Shown: positions 32,606 through 40,905 of the stretch, one piece after another
Numbering within the stretch: position 1 is the first letter of the stretch
Layout of the letters: every line of letters starts with the position of its first letter
Origin: UMGS1590 sp036303105
GTDB taxonomy: Bacteria; Bacillota; Peptococcia; Peptococcales; Peptococcaceae
DNA: 64,000 nt
Reading direction: 5' to 3'
NCBI GenBank assembly: GCA_036303105.1
Contig: JAXJBF010000103.1
Span: 12,976 to 76,975, forward strand
Notes under the pieces: generated by a model
Databases searched by the model: none
The model's input: the letters and a program-made list of their open reading frames with translations, nothing else
Told to the model about the DNA's origin: nothing
Position numbers and translations under genes: made by a program

Positions 32606-33286
32606 ATGGCGGATTTTGACAAAAAAGCGCCTGAATACGATGCATGGTATCAAACGCAAAAAGGTGCCTTGGTGGATGCGCTGGAAACTGAGTGCGCATT
32701 TGAACTGTTTCAGCCAGCAAAGGGGATGCATGTGTTGGATGCTGGCTGCGGAACTGGTAACTTTTCAATGAAGATGGCAGCTTTGGAGGTGACGGTGGAT
32801 GGCATTGATTTATCGGAGCCAATGATTGCCTATGCAAAGGAAAAGGCGGCTGCATCGCCTTATTCGAAGCAATTGCGGTTTCATGTAGGGGATTTGTATA
32901 ATCTGCCATTTCCTGACAACACCTTTGATGCAGTGCTTTCAATGGCAGCGTTTGAATTTATTCATGATGACTTGCGTGCCTTGAACGAAATGATGCGCGT
33001 GGTGAAACCAGGGGGCCGTGTGTTGATTGGCACAATTACTGGCAATTCTGACTGGGGGCTGGAATATCAGACTCATATGCCGCGTGAGGATTCGGTTTTT
33101 CACCATGCGTCCTTTAAGACAGCCGATGACATGCGTGCACTTTTGCCAGAAAAACTGCTTGCAAGTGCCGAAAGTGTTTTTCTGCCATTTGCAACACCTG
33201 ACACAGAAGCAACCCGGGAGTTGGATGCTGATTATCGCAAACGTGGTGCCATTGGTGCATTTGTATGTTTGCTATGGGAAAAATAG
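32606..33286 (+). CDS. Class I SAM-dependent methyltransferase
   Basis: A 226-residue methyltransferase. Motif I is VLDAGCGTGNFSMKMA, the acidic post-I residue is in VDGIDLSEPMIAYA, and RFHVGDLYNLPFPDNTFDAVLSMAAFEF is motif II with its surroundings, as in UbiE-like small-molecule enzymes. The acceptor is unknown. I chose ATG 32606, which has GAGGAG nine bases upstream and gives the family start MADFDKKAPEYD. ATG 32582 behind GGAAGAG, adding eight residues, is a fair alternative. Confidence 0.85.
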   Translation: MADFDKKAPEYDAWYQTQKGALVDALETECAFELFQPAKGMHVLDAGCGTGNFSMKMAALEVTVDGIDLSEPMIAYAKEKAAASPYSKQLRFHVGDLYNLPFPDNTFDAVLSMAAFEFIHDDLRALNEMMRVVKPGGRVLIGTITGNSDWGLEYQTHMPREDSVFHHASFKTADDMRALLPEKLLASAESVFLPFATPDTEATRELDADYRKRGAIGAFVCLLWEK

Positions 33287-33293
33287 ACAACAT

Positions 33294-33333
33294 AAAACGG
33301 CAAGAGAACTGCTGGCTGTTCTCTTGCCGTTTT
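33294..33333. terminator. Bidirectional terminator
   Basis: AAAACGGCAAGAGAAC pairs with GTTCTCTTGCCGTTTT around an eight-base loop, between convergent genes. Confidence 0.9.
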
Positions 33334-33362
33334 GTGTTGCACGTTTGTTTTATGATGTATGC

Positions 33363-34526
33363 TTAGTTCTTATACAGGTTTCTGCCGGATAGTGCTGCAC
33401 AAACATGGGCTGCAGTTCCGACGGCAAGGGCTGTTTCATCGAAAAGCACATCAGCATTATGAATGTTGGCGGCGCATCCCTCAACATGAGCACCGAGGGT
33501 CATCATGCTGATTGGCAGGATGTTGCCGTAGAGGGCAAAGTCTTCGCTCCAGGCAAATGGTTCAGGTTGTTCCTGCAAAGCAAGTTCTGGGGCGTGGTTA
33601 GACAACGTTTGTAGGAGGTGTTGATTAAGCGCTACATCGTTACAAACTGGTGGCACGGTGGTTGTAAATGTTAGTGTCACTTGGCAGCGCAGTGTTTTCG
33701 CCATGCCGTCACAAATTTCCTGGAGCCGTGCCTTCATTGTCTCAGCGAGGGCTGTGTTATAGACGCGCAGTGTGCCAAGCAGCTGTACCTGATCAGGAAT
33801 GACATTGAAGGTGCTGCCGCCATTGAAGGCACAGATGGAGAGTACCGCTGGCTCAAGTGTTGGTCGCTCGCGACTGATTAAGCCTTGCAGCGCGTTGTAG
33901 ATTTGAACGGCAGCAAAGATTGGGTCGCGTCCATTGGATGGGGCAGCGCCGTGGGTGCTGGCACCGGTGACGGTGATGATAAATTCGTTGGATGCGGCGT
34001 ACATTGGTCCATTTTTGTAGTAAAGCGTGCCACTGTCCAAGGTTGGAGACATATGCAAGGCAAATCCACCTTTGAAGTCAGGCGTGACCGCATGGTGGGC
34101 GATGAGTTGGCGTGCGCCGGTGATGTTTTCTTCGTCAGGTTGGAAGATGAGGCGCGTGCGCGTGGACAACTCATCAGCATGTGCTTGTAACAGGCAAGCT
34201 GCGCCAAGTAGCATGGCTGTGTGGAAATCGTGGCCGCAGGTGTGTGCAAAGTTGGTTTCGCTAGAAAAAGGCAGGCCGCTTTTTTCTTCCATTAACAGAG
34301 CGTCCATATCGGCGCGAAGAATCATTCCGGCCGGGCCTTTTCCGATATCGGCAACGAGGGTACTTTGACAAGGTTCAAAAAAGGAAACGTGATGTGCAGT
34401 AAGCACATCACGAATCAGTGTTAAAGTATGGGTCAAATCGTAGCCGCCTTCCGCGTGCTGGTGAAATGAGCGGCGCCATGTTACAAGTTCTGGTTGTAAT
34501 GCAAGTGCTTCTTCGTAGATCGACAC
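33363..34526 (-). CDS. M20 family amidohydrolase (HipO/AmhX type)
   Basis: A 387-residue metal-dependent hydrolase. Metal residues are in CGHDFHTAMLLGAA and PDEENITGARQLI. The lid domain is FIITVTGASTHGAAPSNGRDPI. FNVIPDQVQLLGTLRVYN is typical of the M20D group, which removes acyl groups from amino acids or cleaves small peptides. No signal peptide is seen. The start is GTG 34526, with AGGAGG nine bases upstream; no better ATG exists. It follows uppP by 13 bases and shares its transcript. Confidence 0.9.
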   Translation of the reverse strand: MSIYEEALALQPELVTWRRSFHQHAEGGYDLTHTLTLIRDVLTAHHVSFFEPCQSTLVADIGKGPAGMILRADMDALLMEEKSGLPFSSETNFAHTCGHDFHTAMLLGAACLLQAHADELSTRTRLIFQPDEENITGARQLIAHHAVTPDFKGGFALHMSPTLDSGTLYYKNGPMYAASNEFIITVTGASTHGAAPSNGRDPIFAAVQIYNALQGLISRERPTLEPAVLSICAFNGGSTFNVIPDQVQLLGTLRVYNTALAETMKARLQEICDGMAKTLRCQVTLTFTTTVPPVCNDVALNQHLLQTLSNHAPELALQEQPEPFAWSEDFALYGNILPISMMTLGAHVEGCAANIHNADVLFDETALAVGTAAHVCAALSGRNLYKN

Positions 34527-34539
34527 GGTTATGCGCCTC

Positions 34540-35355
34540 CTAGCTTAAAAAGAAATAGAGCAGAACGATGATCCCGAGTACAATGCGATAGTAACCAAAA
34601 ACTTTGAAATCGTTTTTGGATACGTAAGCAACAAGGAATTTGATTGCCAGAATAGAAACGACAAATGCAACAAGCATACCAAATAGTAAAATCATCAGCT
34701 CATTGCCTGTAAAATTGAAACCGAATTTTACGAGTTTGAGCAAGCTGGCGCCAAACATAATAGGAATGCTCATGAAGAATGAAAACTCTGTTGCTAAGGT
34801 TCGGGAAGTGCCAACAAGCATACCGCCAATAATGGTAGAACCGGAACGGGAGGTTCCAGGGATCAGTGAGAGTACTTGGAAACAACCAATCTTGAAAGCA
34901 GTGAGATAACTCATGTCATCGAAAGAATTGACAGTTGGACGATAGTTGTATTTTGTTTCGATCCAAATAAAGATTATCCCGTAGACAATCAAAGCGATTG
35001 CAACCACGACATAGTTATAAAAGTGCTCATCAAGCCAGTCGTTTAATGGTAAACCGATGATGGCGGCAGGCAGACAGCCAATGATAACTTTAAACCAAAT
35101 TTTCCAAGTGTCAGATTTTTCCTTTGCGCTTTTTCTTGGTGAGAATGGATTTAATTTATGGAAATAGATGACGACAACAGCCAGGATGGCGCCAAGTTGA
35201 ATCACGACTAAGAACATTTCCCAGAATTCACGGGAAACATTGAGCCGTAGAAAATTTTCAACGAGAATCATATGCCCTGTGCTGGAAATTGGGAGCCACT
35301 CAGTGATCCCTTCAACAATACCAAGTATCAAAACTTTTAAATATTCAATTAGCAT
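34540..35355 (-). CDS. uppP: Undecaprenyl-diphosphatase
   Basis: A 271-residue membrane phosphatase recycling the lipid carrier of cell-wall synthesis; overexpression gives bacitracin resistance. Its active-site motifs are EGITEWLPISSTGHMI (residues 15-30) and PGTSRSGSTI. About eight spans. GGGAGG precedes the ATG. Promoter at 35414-35386. No oddities. Confidence 0.96.
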   Translation of the reverse strand: MLIEYLKVLILGIVEGITEWLPISSTGHMILVENFLRLNVSREFWEMFLVVIQLGAILAVVVIYFHKLNPFSPRKSAKEKSDTWKIWFKVIIGCLPAAIIGLPLNDWLDEHFYNYVVVAIALIVYGIIFIWIETKYNYRPTVNSFDDMSYLTAFKIGCFQVLSLIPGTSRSGSTIIGGMLVGTSRTLATEFSFFMSIPIMFGASLLKLVKFGFNFTGNELMILLFGMLVAFVVSILAIKFLVAYVSKNDFKVFGYYRIVLGIIVLLYFFLS

Positions 35356-35385
35356 GGTTTTCCTCCCAAAAATAACATTGGTTAC

Positions 35386-35414
35386 ATTCTAATGGATTCG
35401 TGAAGACGCTGCAA
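35386..35414 (-). promoter_or_regulatory. uppP promoter
   Basis: TTGCAG (35414-35409), 17-base spacer, TAGAAT (35391-35386), minus strand. Confidence 0.65.
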
Positions 35415-35466
35415 GAGACGGGCGACAGATTTTATAGATCGTTTATTTTTTATAGTAGAAAGATGG

Positions 35467-35495
35467 TTGGCGAATCACTTTGCTTTTCGTATAAT
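35467..35495 (+). promoter_or_regulatory. Promoter of the phosphoesterase-ridA-cyd gene train
   Basis: TTGGCG (35467-35472), 17-base spacer, perfect TATAAT (35490-35495). The transcript would start near 35502. Confidence 0.75.
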
Positions 35496-35531
35496 ATGAT
35501 GGCGTAGATGGAGGTGTTTTTTTCTGTTGAG

Positions 35532-36308
35532 ATGATGAACAGGGGGACATGGTATTTGGATGATAAAATAAAAAAAATAACTTTTTGGGCAATTGGGGAT
35601 TTGCATTTGTCTATAGGTTTAGAAAAAAGCAAGCAAAAGCCTATGGAATGTTTTGGTGAACAGTGGGTTCAGCATACAGCAAAAATTGCAAGACGATGGT
35701 GTGAACGTGTGCAGAAAAACGATGTTGTGCTTTTACTTGGTGATACCTTTTGGGGCAATCGTGTTGAAGAGGCGCAGTTTGCACTGAACTGGCTGGGCTG
35801 TTTGCCAGGGCGAAAGGTGATGATTCGCGGCAATCATGATAACTGGTGGCAGAGCATTTCGAAGGTGCGCGAAGCTTTGCCTGAAGGTATGTATGCCATT
35901 CAAAATGATTGCTTGGTGCTGGATCATGTTGCCATTGCTGGCGCCCGTGGCTGGACTTTTGCCGACCCGGAAGGCCCGGAACATCAGGAAAAAATGCTTC
36001 GGCGTGAGTATGCACGGTTGGAAGCGTCGTTATCACAGATACCTATGGATGCAAGTTATCGTATTGCAATGTTACATTATCCGCCATTTGCAGGTAAGAA
36101 ATTAGAACCGACAATGGCGGCGTTACTGGAACGTTATCATGTAAATTGCTGCGTGTTTGGCCATCTGCATGGAGAGGAAGCAGCGCAATTTCAATCAATA
36201 GAAAAAAACAATATTAAATATATGCTTGCAAGCGCGGATAATGTTGATTTTTCTCCGCTGTCGATCTATAATTACCAATATAATCATGACTATTCAGGGA
36301 ATGATTGA
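35532..36308 (+). CDS. Metallophosphoesterase
   Basis: A calcineurin-like phosphoesterase of about 258 residues. All five metal motifs are present: GDLHLS, GDTFWG, GNHDNWW, LHYPPF and FGHLHG. The substrate is unknown; relatives are predicted phosphohydrolases. The start is uncertain. GGAGGTG (35510-35516) lies 15 bases before ATG 35532, while TTG 35556 has AGGGGG at better spacing and would give the start MDDKIKKITFWAIGDLHLS. It begins a long co-directional train; ridA follows 17 bases later. Confidence 0.85.
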   Translation: MMNRGTWYLDDKIKKITFWAIGDLHLSIGLEKSKQKPMECFGEQWVQHTAKIARRWCERVQKNDVVLLLGDTFWGNRVEEAQFALNWLGCLPGRKVMIRGNHDNWWQSISKVREALPEGMYAIQNDCLVLDHVAIAGARGWTFADPEGPEHQEKMLRREYARLEASLSQIPMDASYRIAMLHYPPFAGKKLEPTMAALLERYHVNCCVFGHLHGEEAAQFQSIEKNNIKYMLASADNVDFSPLSIYNYQYNHDYSGND

Positions 36309-36325
36309 GAATGGAGGTGAATGAA

Positions 36326-36709
36326 ATGGAAAAACGTATTCTTGCGACTGAACATGCACCTGCTGCTTTGGGACCCTATTCTCAAGGGGTTGCTGCAAGC
36401 GGTGAAATGATTTTTGTGTCTGGTCAGATTCCTATCGATCCGGCAACAGGCACAGTTGTTGAGGGTGACATTTCGGTACAAACCAAGCAGTGCATGGACA
36501 ATATTGCTGCTATTTTAGCAGAAGCTGGTGCAACTGTTGAGGACATCGTGAAAACTACCATCTATTTGAAAGATATGAACGATTTTGCGACGGTCAATGA
36601 AGCTTATGGAAAATACTTTGAAAAGGATGCGCCTGCACGTGGTTGTGTGGAGGTGGCTCGTCTGCCAAAAGACATGCAGGTTGAGATCGAAGCAATCGCT
36701 GTACGCTAA
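36326..36709 (+). CDS. ridA: Reactive imine/enamine deaminase RidA
   Basis: A 127-residue YjgF/RidA protein that hydrolyses enamine/imine intermediates, such as 2-aminoacrylate from PLP enzymes. APAALGPYSQGV, FVSGQIPIDPATG and PARGCVEVARLPKDMQVEIEAIA are present, including the catalytic Arg of PARGCVEVARL. GGAGGTGA precedes ATG 36326; seven earlier in-frame codons overlap the phosphoesterase stop and are unlikely. It lies directly upstream of cydA. Confidence 0.95.
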   Translation: MEKRILATEHAPAALGPYSQGVAASGEMIFVSGQIPIDPATGTVVEGDISVQTKQCMDNIAAILAEAGATVEDIVKTTIYLKDMNDFATVNEAYGKYFEKDAPARGCVEVARLPKDMQVEIEAIAVR

Positions 36710-36740
36710 TAAATGGAGATAGTGAAAAAGGAGGATGGTT

Positions 36741-38120
36741 ATGCTTGATGCATTACTGTTGGCACGTTGGCAGTTTGCCATCACGACGGTTTACCACTTT
36801 TTATTTGTGCCGTTGACACTTGGCCTGTCCATCATGACAGCAATGATTCAAACAAAATATGTTAAGACTGGCGATCCAAAATATAAGACCATGACAAAAT
36901 TCTGGGGAAAACTTTTCCTGATTAACTTTGTCATGGGGGTTGCAACCGGTCTTGTTCAGGAGTTCCAGTTTGGTATGAACTGGTCGGAATACGCACGTTT
37001 TATGGGTGACATTTTTGGTGCACCTCTGGCAATCGAAGCACTGCTTGCATTCTTTATTGAATCGACATTCCTTGGTGTATGGGTGTTCGGTTGGGACCGT
37101 CTGCCAAAAGGCGTGCATCTGGCAAGCATATGGTTGGTAGCGATTGCTTCTAACCTGTCCGCTATGTGGATTTTGGTTGCCAACTCATTTATGCAGCATC
37201 CACAGGGCTATGTGCTCAACAATGGTCGTGTTGAAATGGACAACTTTGCAGAGATTGTTGGCAATTCGTATTTCTTCCATCAATTTGCTCATGTGTTTAC
37301 CGCTGGTTTGACAACAGCAGCGTTCTTTATGTTAGGAATTAGTGCTTATCATTTGGTACGTAAGAAAAATGTACCTGTTATGAAATCATCTTTTAAATTT
37401 GCTGCTGTTATGGGCTTGATTGCGTCCATTGCTGTTGCAGGTATTGGTCATATGCAAGGTCAGTATCTGACTGATGAAGTGCCAATGAAAATGGCTGCTA
37501 TGGAAGCATTATGGAACACGGAAGAAAGTGCTCCGTTGGCTTTGGTGGCAAATATTGATACAGAAAATCGCGAAAACACCTTTGAAATTTTTGTGCCAGG
37601 TTTGCTGAGTTTTATGGCGCACAATAACTTTACAGAAGAAGTGCAAGGGATCAATGATCTTCAGGCACAGTATGAACAGGAATACGGTGAAGGCAACTAT
37701 ATTCCTGACGTACCGCTCATGTTCTGGAGCTTCCGTATCATGGTTGGTGCGGGTATGCTCTTGGTGCTTGCTGCATTGGTTGCGTGCTTCATGGTTAAAA
37801 CCAAACGTGAAGTTAAGGGCTCTAAATTGATGCTGCTGTTTTTACCGGCGATGGCGCTGCCGTATCTGGCCAACTCTTTTGGCTGGATTCTAACAGAAGT
37901 GGGCCGTCAGCCGTGGATTGTGTACGGTTTGCAGAAGACAGCGGATGCTGTATCGCAGGTTGTCTCTGGTAATGAAGTATTGATTACGCTGGTTGGCTTT
38001 ACGCTGGTGTACTTGATCTTGGCCATCATCGATGTAGGACTGCTCGCACGTGCAGCCAAGAAAGTGGATGATGAAGACAAGAAACCTAAAGCTGCTGAGG
38101 AGGGCTCGTTATGGATTTAA
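36741..38120 (+). CDS. cydA: Cytochrome bd ubiquinol/menaquinol oxidase subunit I
   Basis: A 459-residue haem subunit of the terminal oxidase. Haem ligands are the His in TTVYHFLFVPLTLGLS, a His in the FFHQFAHVFTAG region and a Met in FRIMVGAGML. GRQPWIVYGLQ near the C-terminus is the family signature. The quinol loop is of the short type usual in Gram-positives. AAAGGAGG precedes ATG 36741. It overlaps cydB by ten bases. In an otherwise anaerobic-looking gene set it may serve oxygen removal. Confidence 0.96.
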   Translation: MLDALLLARWQFAITTVYHFLFVPLTLGLSIMTAMIQTKYVKTGDPKYKTMTKFWGKLFLINFVMGVATGLVQEFQFGMNWSEYARFMGDIFGAPLAIEALLAFFIESTFLGVWVFGWDRLPKGVHLASIWLVAIASNLSAMWILVANSFMQHPQGYVLNNGRVEMDNFAEIVGNSYFFHQFAHVFTAGLTTAAFFMLGISAYHLVRKKNVPVMKSSFKFAAVMGLIASIAVAGIGHMQGQYLTDEVPMKMAAMEALWNTEESAPLALVANIDTENRENTFEIFVPGLLSFMAHNNFTEEVQGINDLQAQYEQEYGEGNYIPDVPLMFWSFRIMVGAGMLLVLAALVACFMVKTKREVKGSKLMLLFLPAMALPYLANSFGWILTEVGRQPWIVYGLQKTADAVSQVVSGNEVLITLVGFTLVYLILAIIDVGLLARAAKKVDDEDKKPKAAEEGSLWI

Positions 38121-39118
38121 ATGTACTTTGGTTTATTCTCATTACGGTGCTGTTCATTGGCTTCTTCTTCCTGGAAGGTTTCGATTACGGTGTAGGTGCG
38201 TTGATCCCTATTATTGGGAAAGATGACGAAGAACGCCGTGTTGTCTTGAATACGATTGGGCCATTCTGGGATGGCAACGAAGTATGGCTGATCACTGCAG
38301 GTGGCGCTATGTTTGCGGCTTTTCCTCATGTTTATGCAACCATGTTCAGCGGCTGGTATCTGGCTTTGTTCCTGATTCTGTTGGCACTGATTCTTCGTGC
38401 TACTGGCATTGAGTTCCGTAGTCAGAAACCTAGTCTGACTTGGCGTAAGAATTGGGATACTGTTATTGCGGTGACCTCTATCCTTTCGGCAATTCTCTGG
38501 GGGGTAGCGGTATCAAATCTCGTTATTGGTGTGCCAATTGATGAAAACATGCAGTATGCGGGCAGTTTCTTTACGCTGTTGCGTCCATTCTGTTTGCTGG
38601 GCGGTGTGATGCTGGCGCTGATTTTCTTGTATCATGGTGCCTGCTATCTGATGTTAAAAGCTGGTGAGCAAACTGTCTTGGATCGTGCTCAAGGCATTGC
38701 CAACAAGCTTGGCCCTGTGATGATCGTTGTCACAGTGGTTTGGGTTGTATGGGCGTTTTTCGCTAGCACCATGTTTGAAAACGTGCTTGCCATCGTTGCC
38801 ATTGCATTGGCAGCTGTGTTTATGATTCTGTCGGTGCTTTGCAGCCGTAAACAGGCATCTGGGCTGGCGTTTGTATTCATCGCGCTGGCAATTGCTTGCT
38901 GTGTAGCTGGTGTTTTTGCAGGGATGTTCCCAAATATCATGATTTCAACACTGAATACAGCGTATAGTCTAGATATTTATAATGCTGCATCTTCTCCAAA
39001 AACGCTGAGCTTTATGACCAAGGTTGCCTTGACCATGGTTCCGATTGTTCTGCTTTATCAGATCTGGTCATTCTATGTGTTCCGCGCTCGTGTCACAAAG
39101 AAGACCATAAAATATTGA
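38111..39118 (+). CDS. cydB: Cytochrome bd oxidase subunit II
   Basis: A 335-residue partner with about eight membrane spans. FFFLEGFDYGVGALIP and GPFWDGNEVWLITAGGAMFAAFPHVYAT are the conserved N-terminal motifs, with RATGIEFRSQ following. GGAGGG stands before the ATG inside cydA. A hairpin terminator lies after the gene, before cydD. Confidence 0.96.
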   Translation: MDLNVLWFILITVLFIGFFFLEGFDYGVGALIPIIGKDDEERRVVLNTIGPFWDGNEVWLITAGGAMFAAFPHVYATMFSGWYLALFLILLALILRATGIEFRSQKPSLTWRKNWDTVIAVTSILSAILWGVAVSNLVIGVPIDENMQYAGSFFTLLRPFCLLGGVMLALIFLYHGACYLMLKAGEQTVLDRAQGIANKLGPVMIVVTVVWVVWAFFASTMFENVLAIVAIALAAVFMILSVLCSRKQASGLAFVFIALAIACCVAGVFAGMFPNIMISTLNTAYSLDIYNAASSPKTLSFMTKVALTMVPIVLLYQIWSFYVFRARVTKKTIKY

Positions 39119-39128
39119 TGGGCATTGT

Positions 39129-39157
39129 AACGCCTCTCGAAAGGGAGGCGTTTTTTT
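39129..39157 (+). terminator. Terminator between cydB and cydD
   Basis: AACGCCTCTC, loop GAAA, GGGAGGCGTT, then Ts. It probably reduces cydDC and downstream expression relative to cydAB. Confidence 0.85.
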
Positions 39158-39183
39158 GATACATGGAGAAAGGAGACATTTCC

Positions 39184-40905
39184 ATGGTGGATAAAAAGCT
39201 GATGAAAGAAATTGGCGCACAACGGCTGCTGTTTGTTTTATCGGTGCTTTTCAGTTTGGGTTCAGCTGCAGCTGTGCTGTGGCAGACGTGGATGGTGGCG
39301 AAAATTGTTGACGGCATCTTTCTTGGTGACGCGACAAGAGAAACGCTTGTGAACACCTTTGTGTTGGCAGTGATCGCGTTGGTATTGCGTATAGCTTTGG
39401 ACTGTGCAGAAGAGCATTGCAGTCTTAAACTTGCAACTACTATAAAGCTGGATCTGCGAGAGAAGATTATCAATAAATTGGGCTCTTTGTCACCAGTTCA
39501 GTCAGCAGCCTTTCAGAGTGGTGGCTTGCTTAATCTGCTCTATGACGGCATCGACACCTTGGAAAGTTATTTTAGTGGGTATTTGCCACAATTGTTTAAA
39601 GCCGTTTTTATTCCGGTGTTATTTTTGCTGGTTGTGTTTCCAAAGGATGTCTTGAGCGCTGTAGTGATGTTGGTGACGTTGCCGTTGATTCCGATATTTA
39701 TGGTGCTGATTGGGAAATGGACCAAACGCGAAAGTGTACGGCAATGGGTATTGTTGACACGATTTGCTGCTTTTTTAGAGGATGTACTGCAAGGTTTAAT
39801 GACGCTAAAAAGTCTTGGACGCAGCAAACAACAGGGAGAAAAAATCGGAGACATCAGCGAAGCTTATCGTCGTGCCACATTTCAAGTTCAAAGATGGGCG
39901 TTTATTTCTTCATTGGCTCTTGAATTGGTGGCGACCATTGCGATTGCGATGGTTGCTGTTGGTTTGGGATTGCGTTTATGCAATGGATCGCTGTCGTTTT
40001 TGATTGGTTTCTATATTCTTCTTTTGGCACCGGAATATTATCAGCCAATGCGCACCTTGGGGCAATATTTTCATTCTGGCATCAACGCTCAGGAAGCCAG
40101 TAACAGCATCTATGCTTTTTTAGAAACAGAGCCATGGGAAATGGTCGATGGAACTTTTATAGGTGGTCAGATAAAAAGTATTCGCTTAGAGCATGTCAGT
40201 TATCGTTATCCTGGCGCCGCGCAAGATGCAGTGCAGGATGTATCCCTTGAATTAAGTGCGGGGCATTCTATTGCATTTGCTGGCGATAGTGGTAGTGGAA
40301 AAACCACGTTGATGATGCTGGCAATGGGATTCCTTCGGCCAACGAGTGGCTGCGTCTATGTTAATGATGTGCCCTTGTCTCAGTGGCAGAGGACTGCCTA
40401 TCATGATCGTGTGGCGGCGGTGTTGCAGACACCTTATATTTTTCAAGGGAGTGTTCTGGAAAATATTGTTTTTGCCAATGAGCTCTCTCCAGAGGTTCGT
40501 AACCAGGCGGAAATGATTGCCGATCGGGTTGGGTTGTCGCATTTGCTGCGTACAACACCAACTGGATTAGACACACGTATTGGTCAAGGTGGACAACAGC
40601 TTTCGGGTGGCCAAACAGCGCTGCTTCTGGTGGCGCGTGCGCTTTATCGTGACAGTGATGTATTGTTTTTTGATGAAATGACCGATAACCTGGATGTGGA
40701 GAGCGAACGGGCGCTGGTGGATGCTTTAGATCGTTTACTTGCTGGTCGGGCGACATGGATTATAGCGCATCGTTTGCAGACCTTGCGCAAGGTTGATCGT
40801 ATTTATGTTATGCGTCACGGCCGTGTTGTTTCATCAGGGCGTTATGAAGATGTTGTTGATGCAGGCGGGCATTTTATTGCAAAGGAGGCTGAGGTGCATG
40901 CGTAA
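39184..40905 (+). CDS. cydD: CydD, ABC exporter subunit for cytochrome bd assembly
   Basis: A 573-residue half-transporter, six spans followed by an ATPase. APEYYQPMRTLGQYFHSGINAQEA is the CydD-type marker at the end of the membrane domain. Walker A is GDSGSGKTT, signature LSGGQ and Walker B VLFFDEMTDNLD. CydDC moves thiols or haem across the membrane and is needed for bd oxidase assembly. ATG 39184 follows AAAGGAG; the seven earlier in-frame codons contain the ribosome site. Its last eight bases overlap cydC. Confidence 0.93.
   Translation: MVDKKLMKEIGAQRLLFVLSVLFSLGSAAAVLWQTWMVAKIVDGIFLGDATRETLVNTFVLAVIALVLRIALDCAEEHCSLKLATTIKLDLREKIINKLGSLSPVQSAAFQSGGLLNLLYDGIDTLESYFSGYLPQLFKAVFIPVLFLLVVFPKDVLSAVVMLVTLPLIPIFMVLIGKWTKRESVRQWVLLTRFAAFLEDVLQGLMTLKSLGRSKQQGEKIGDISEAYRRATFQVQRWAFISSLALELVATIAIAMVAVGLGLRLCNGSLSFLIGFYILLLAPEYYQPMRTLGQYFHSGINAQEASNSIYAFLETEPWEMVDGTFIGGQIKSIRLEHVSYRYPGAAQDAVQDVSLELSAGHSIAFAGDSGSGKTTLMMLAMGFLRPTSGCVYVNDVPLSQWQRTAYHDRVAAVLQTPYIFQGSVLENIVFANELSPEVRNQAEMIADRVGLSHLLRTTPTGLDTRIGQGGQQLSGGQTALLLVARALYRDSDVLFFDEMTDNLDVESERALVDALDRLLAGRATWIIAHRLQTLRKVDRIYVMRHGRVVSSGRYEDVVDAGGHFIAKEAEVHA

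Noticed and set aside
36741..36760. GTG two codons before the cydA ATG as the start
   Set aside because: It would sit on the AAAGGAGG ribosome site; the ATG at 36741 has normal spacing.
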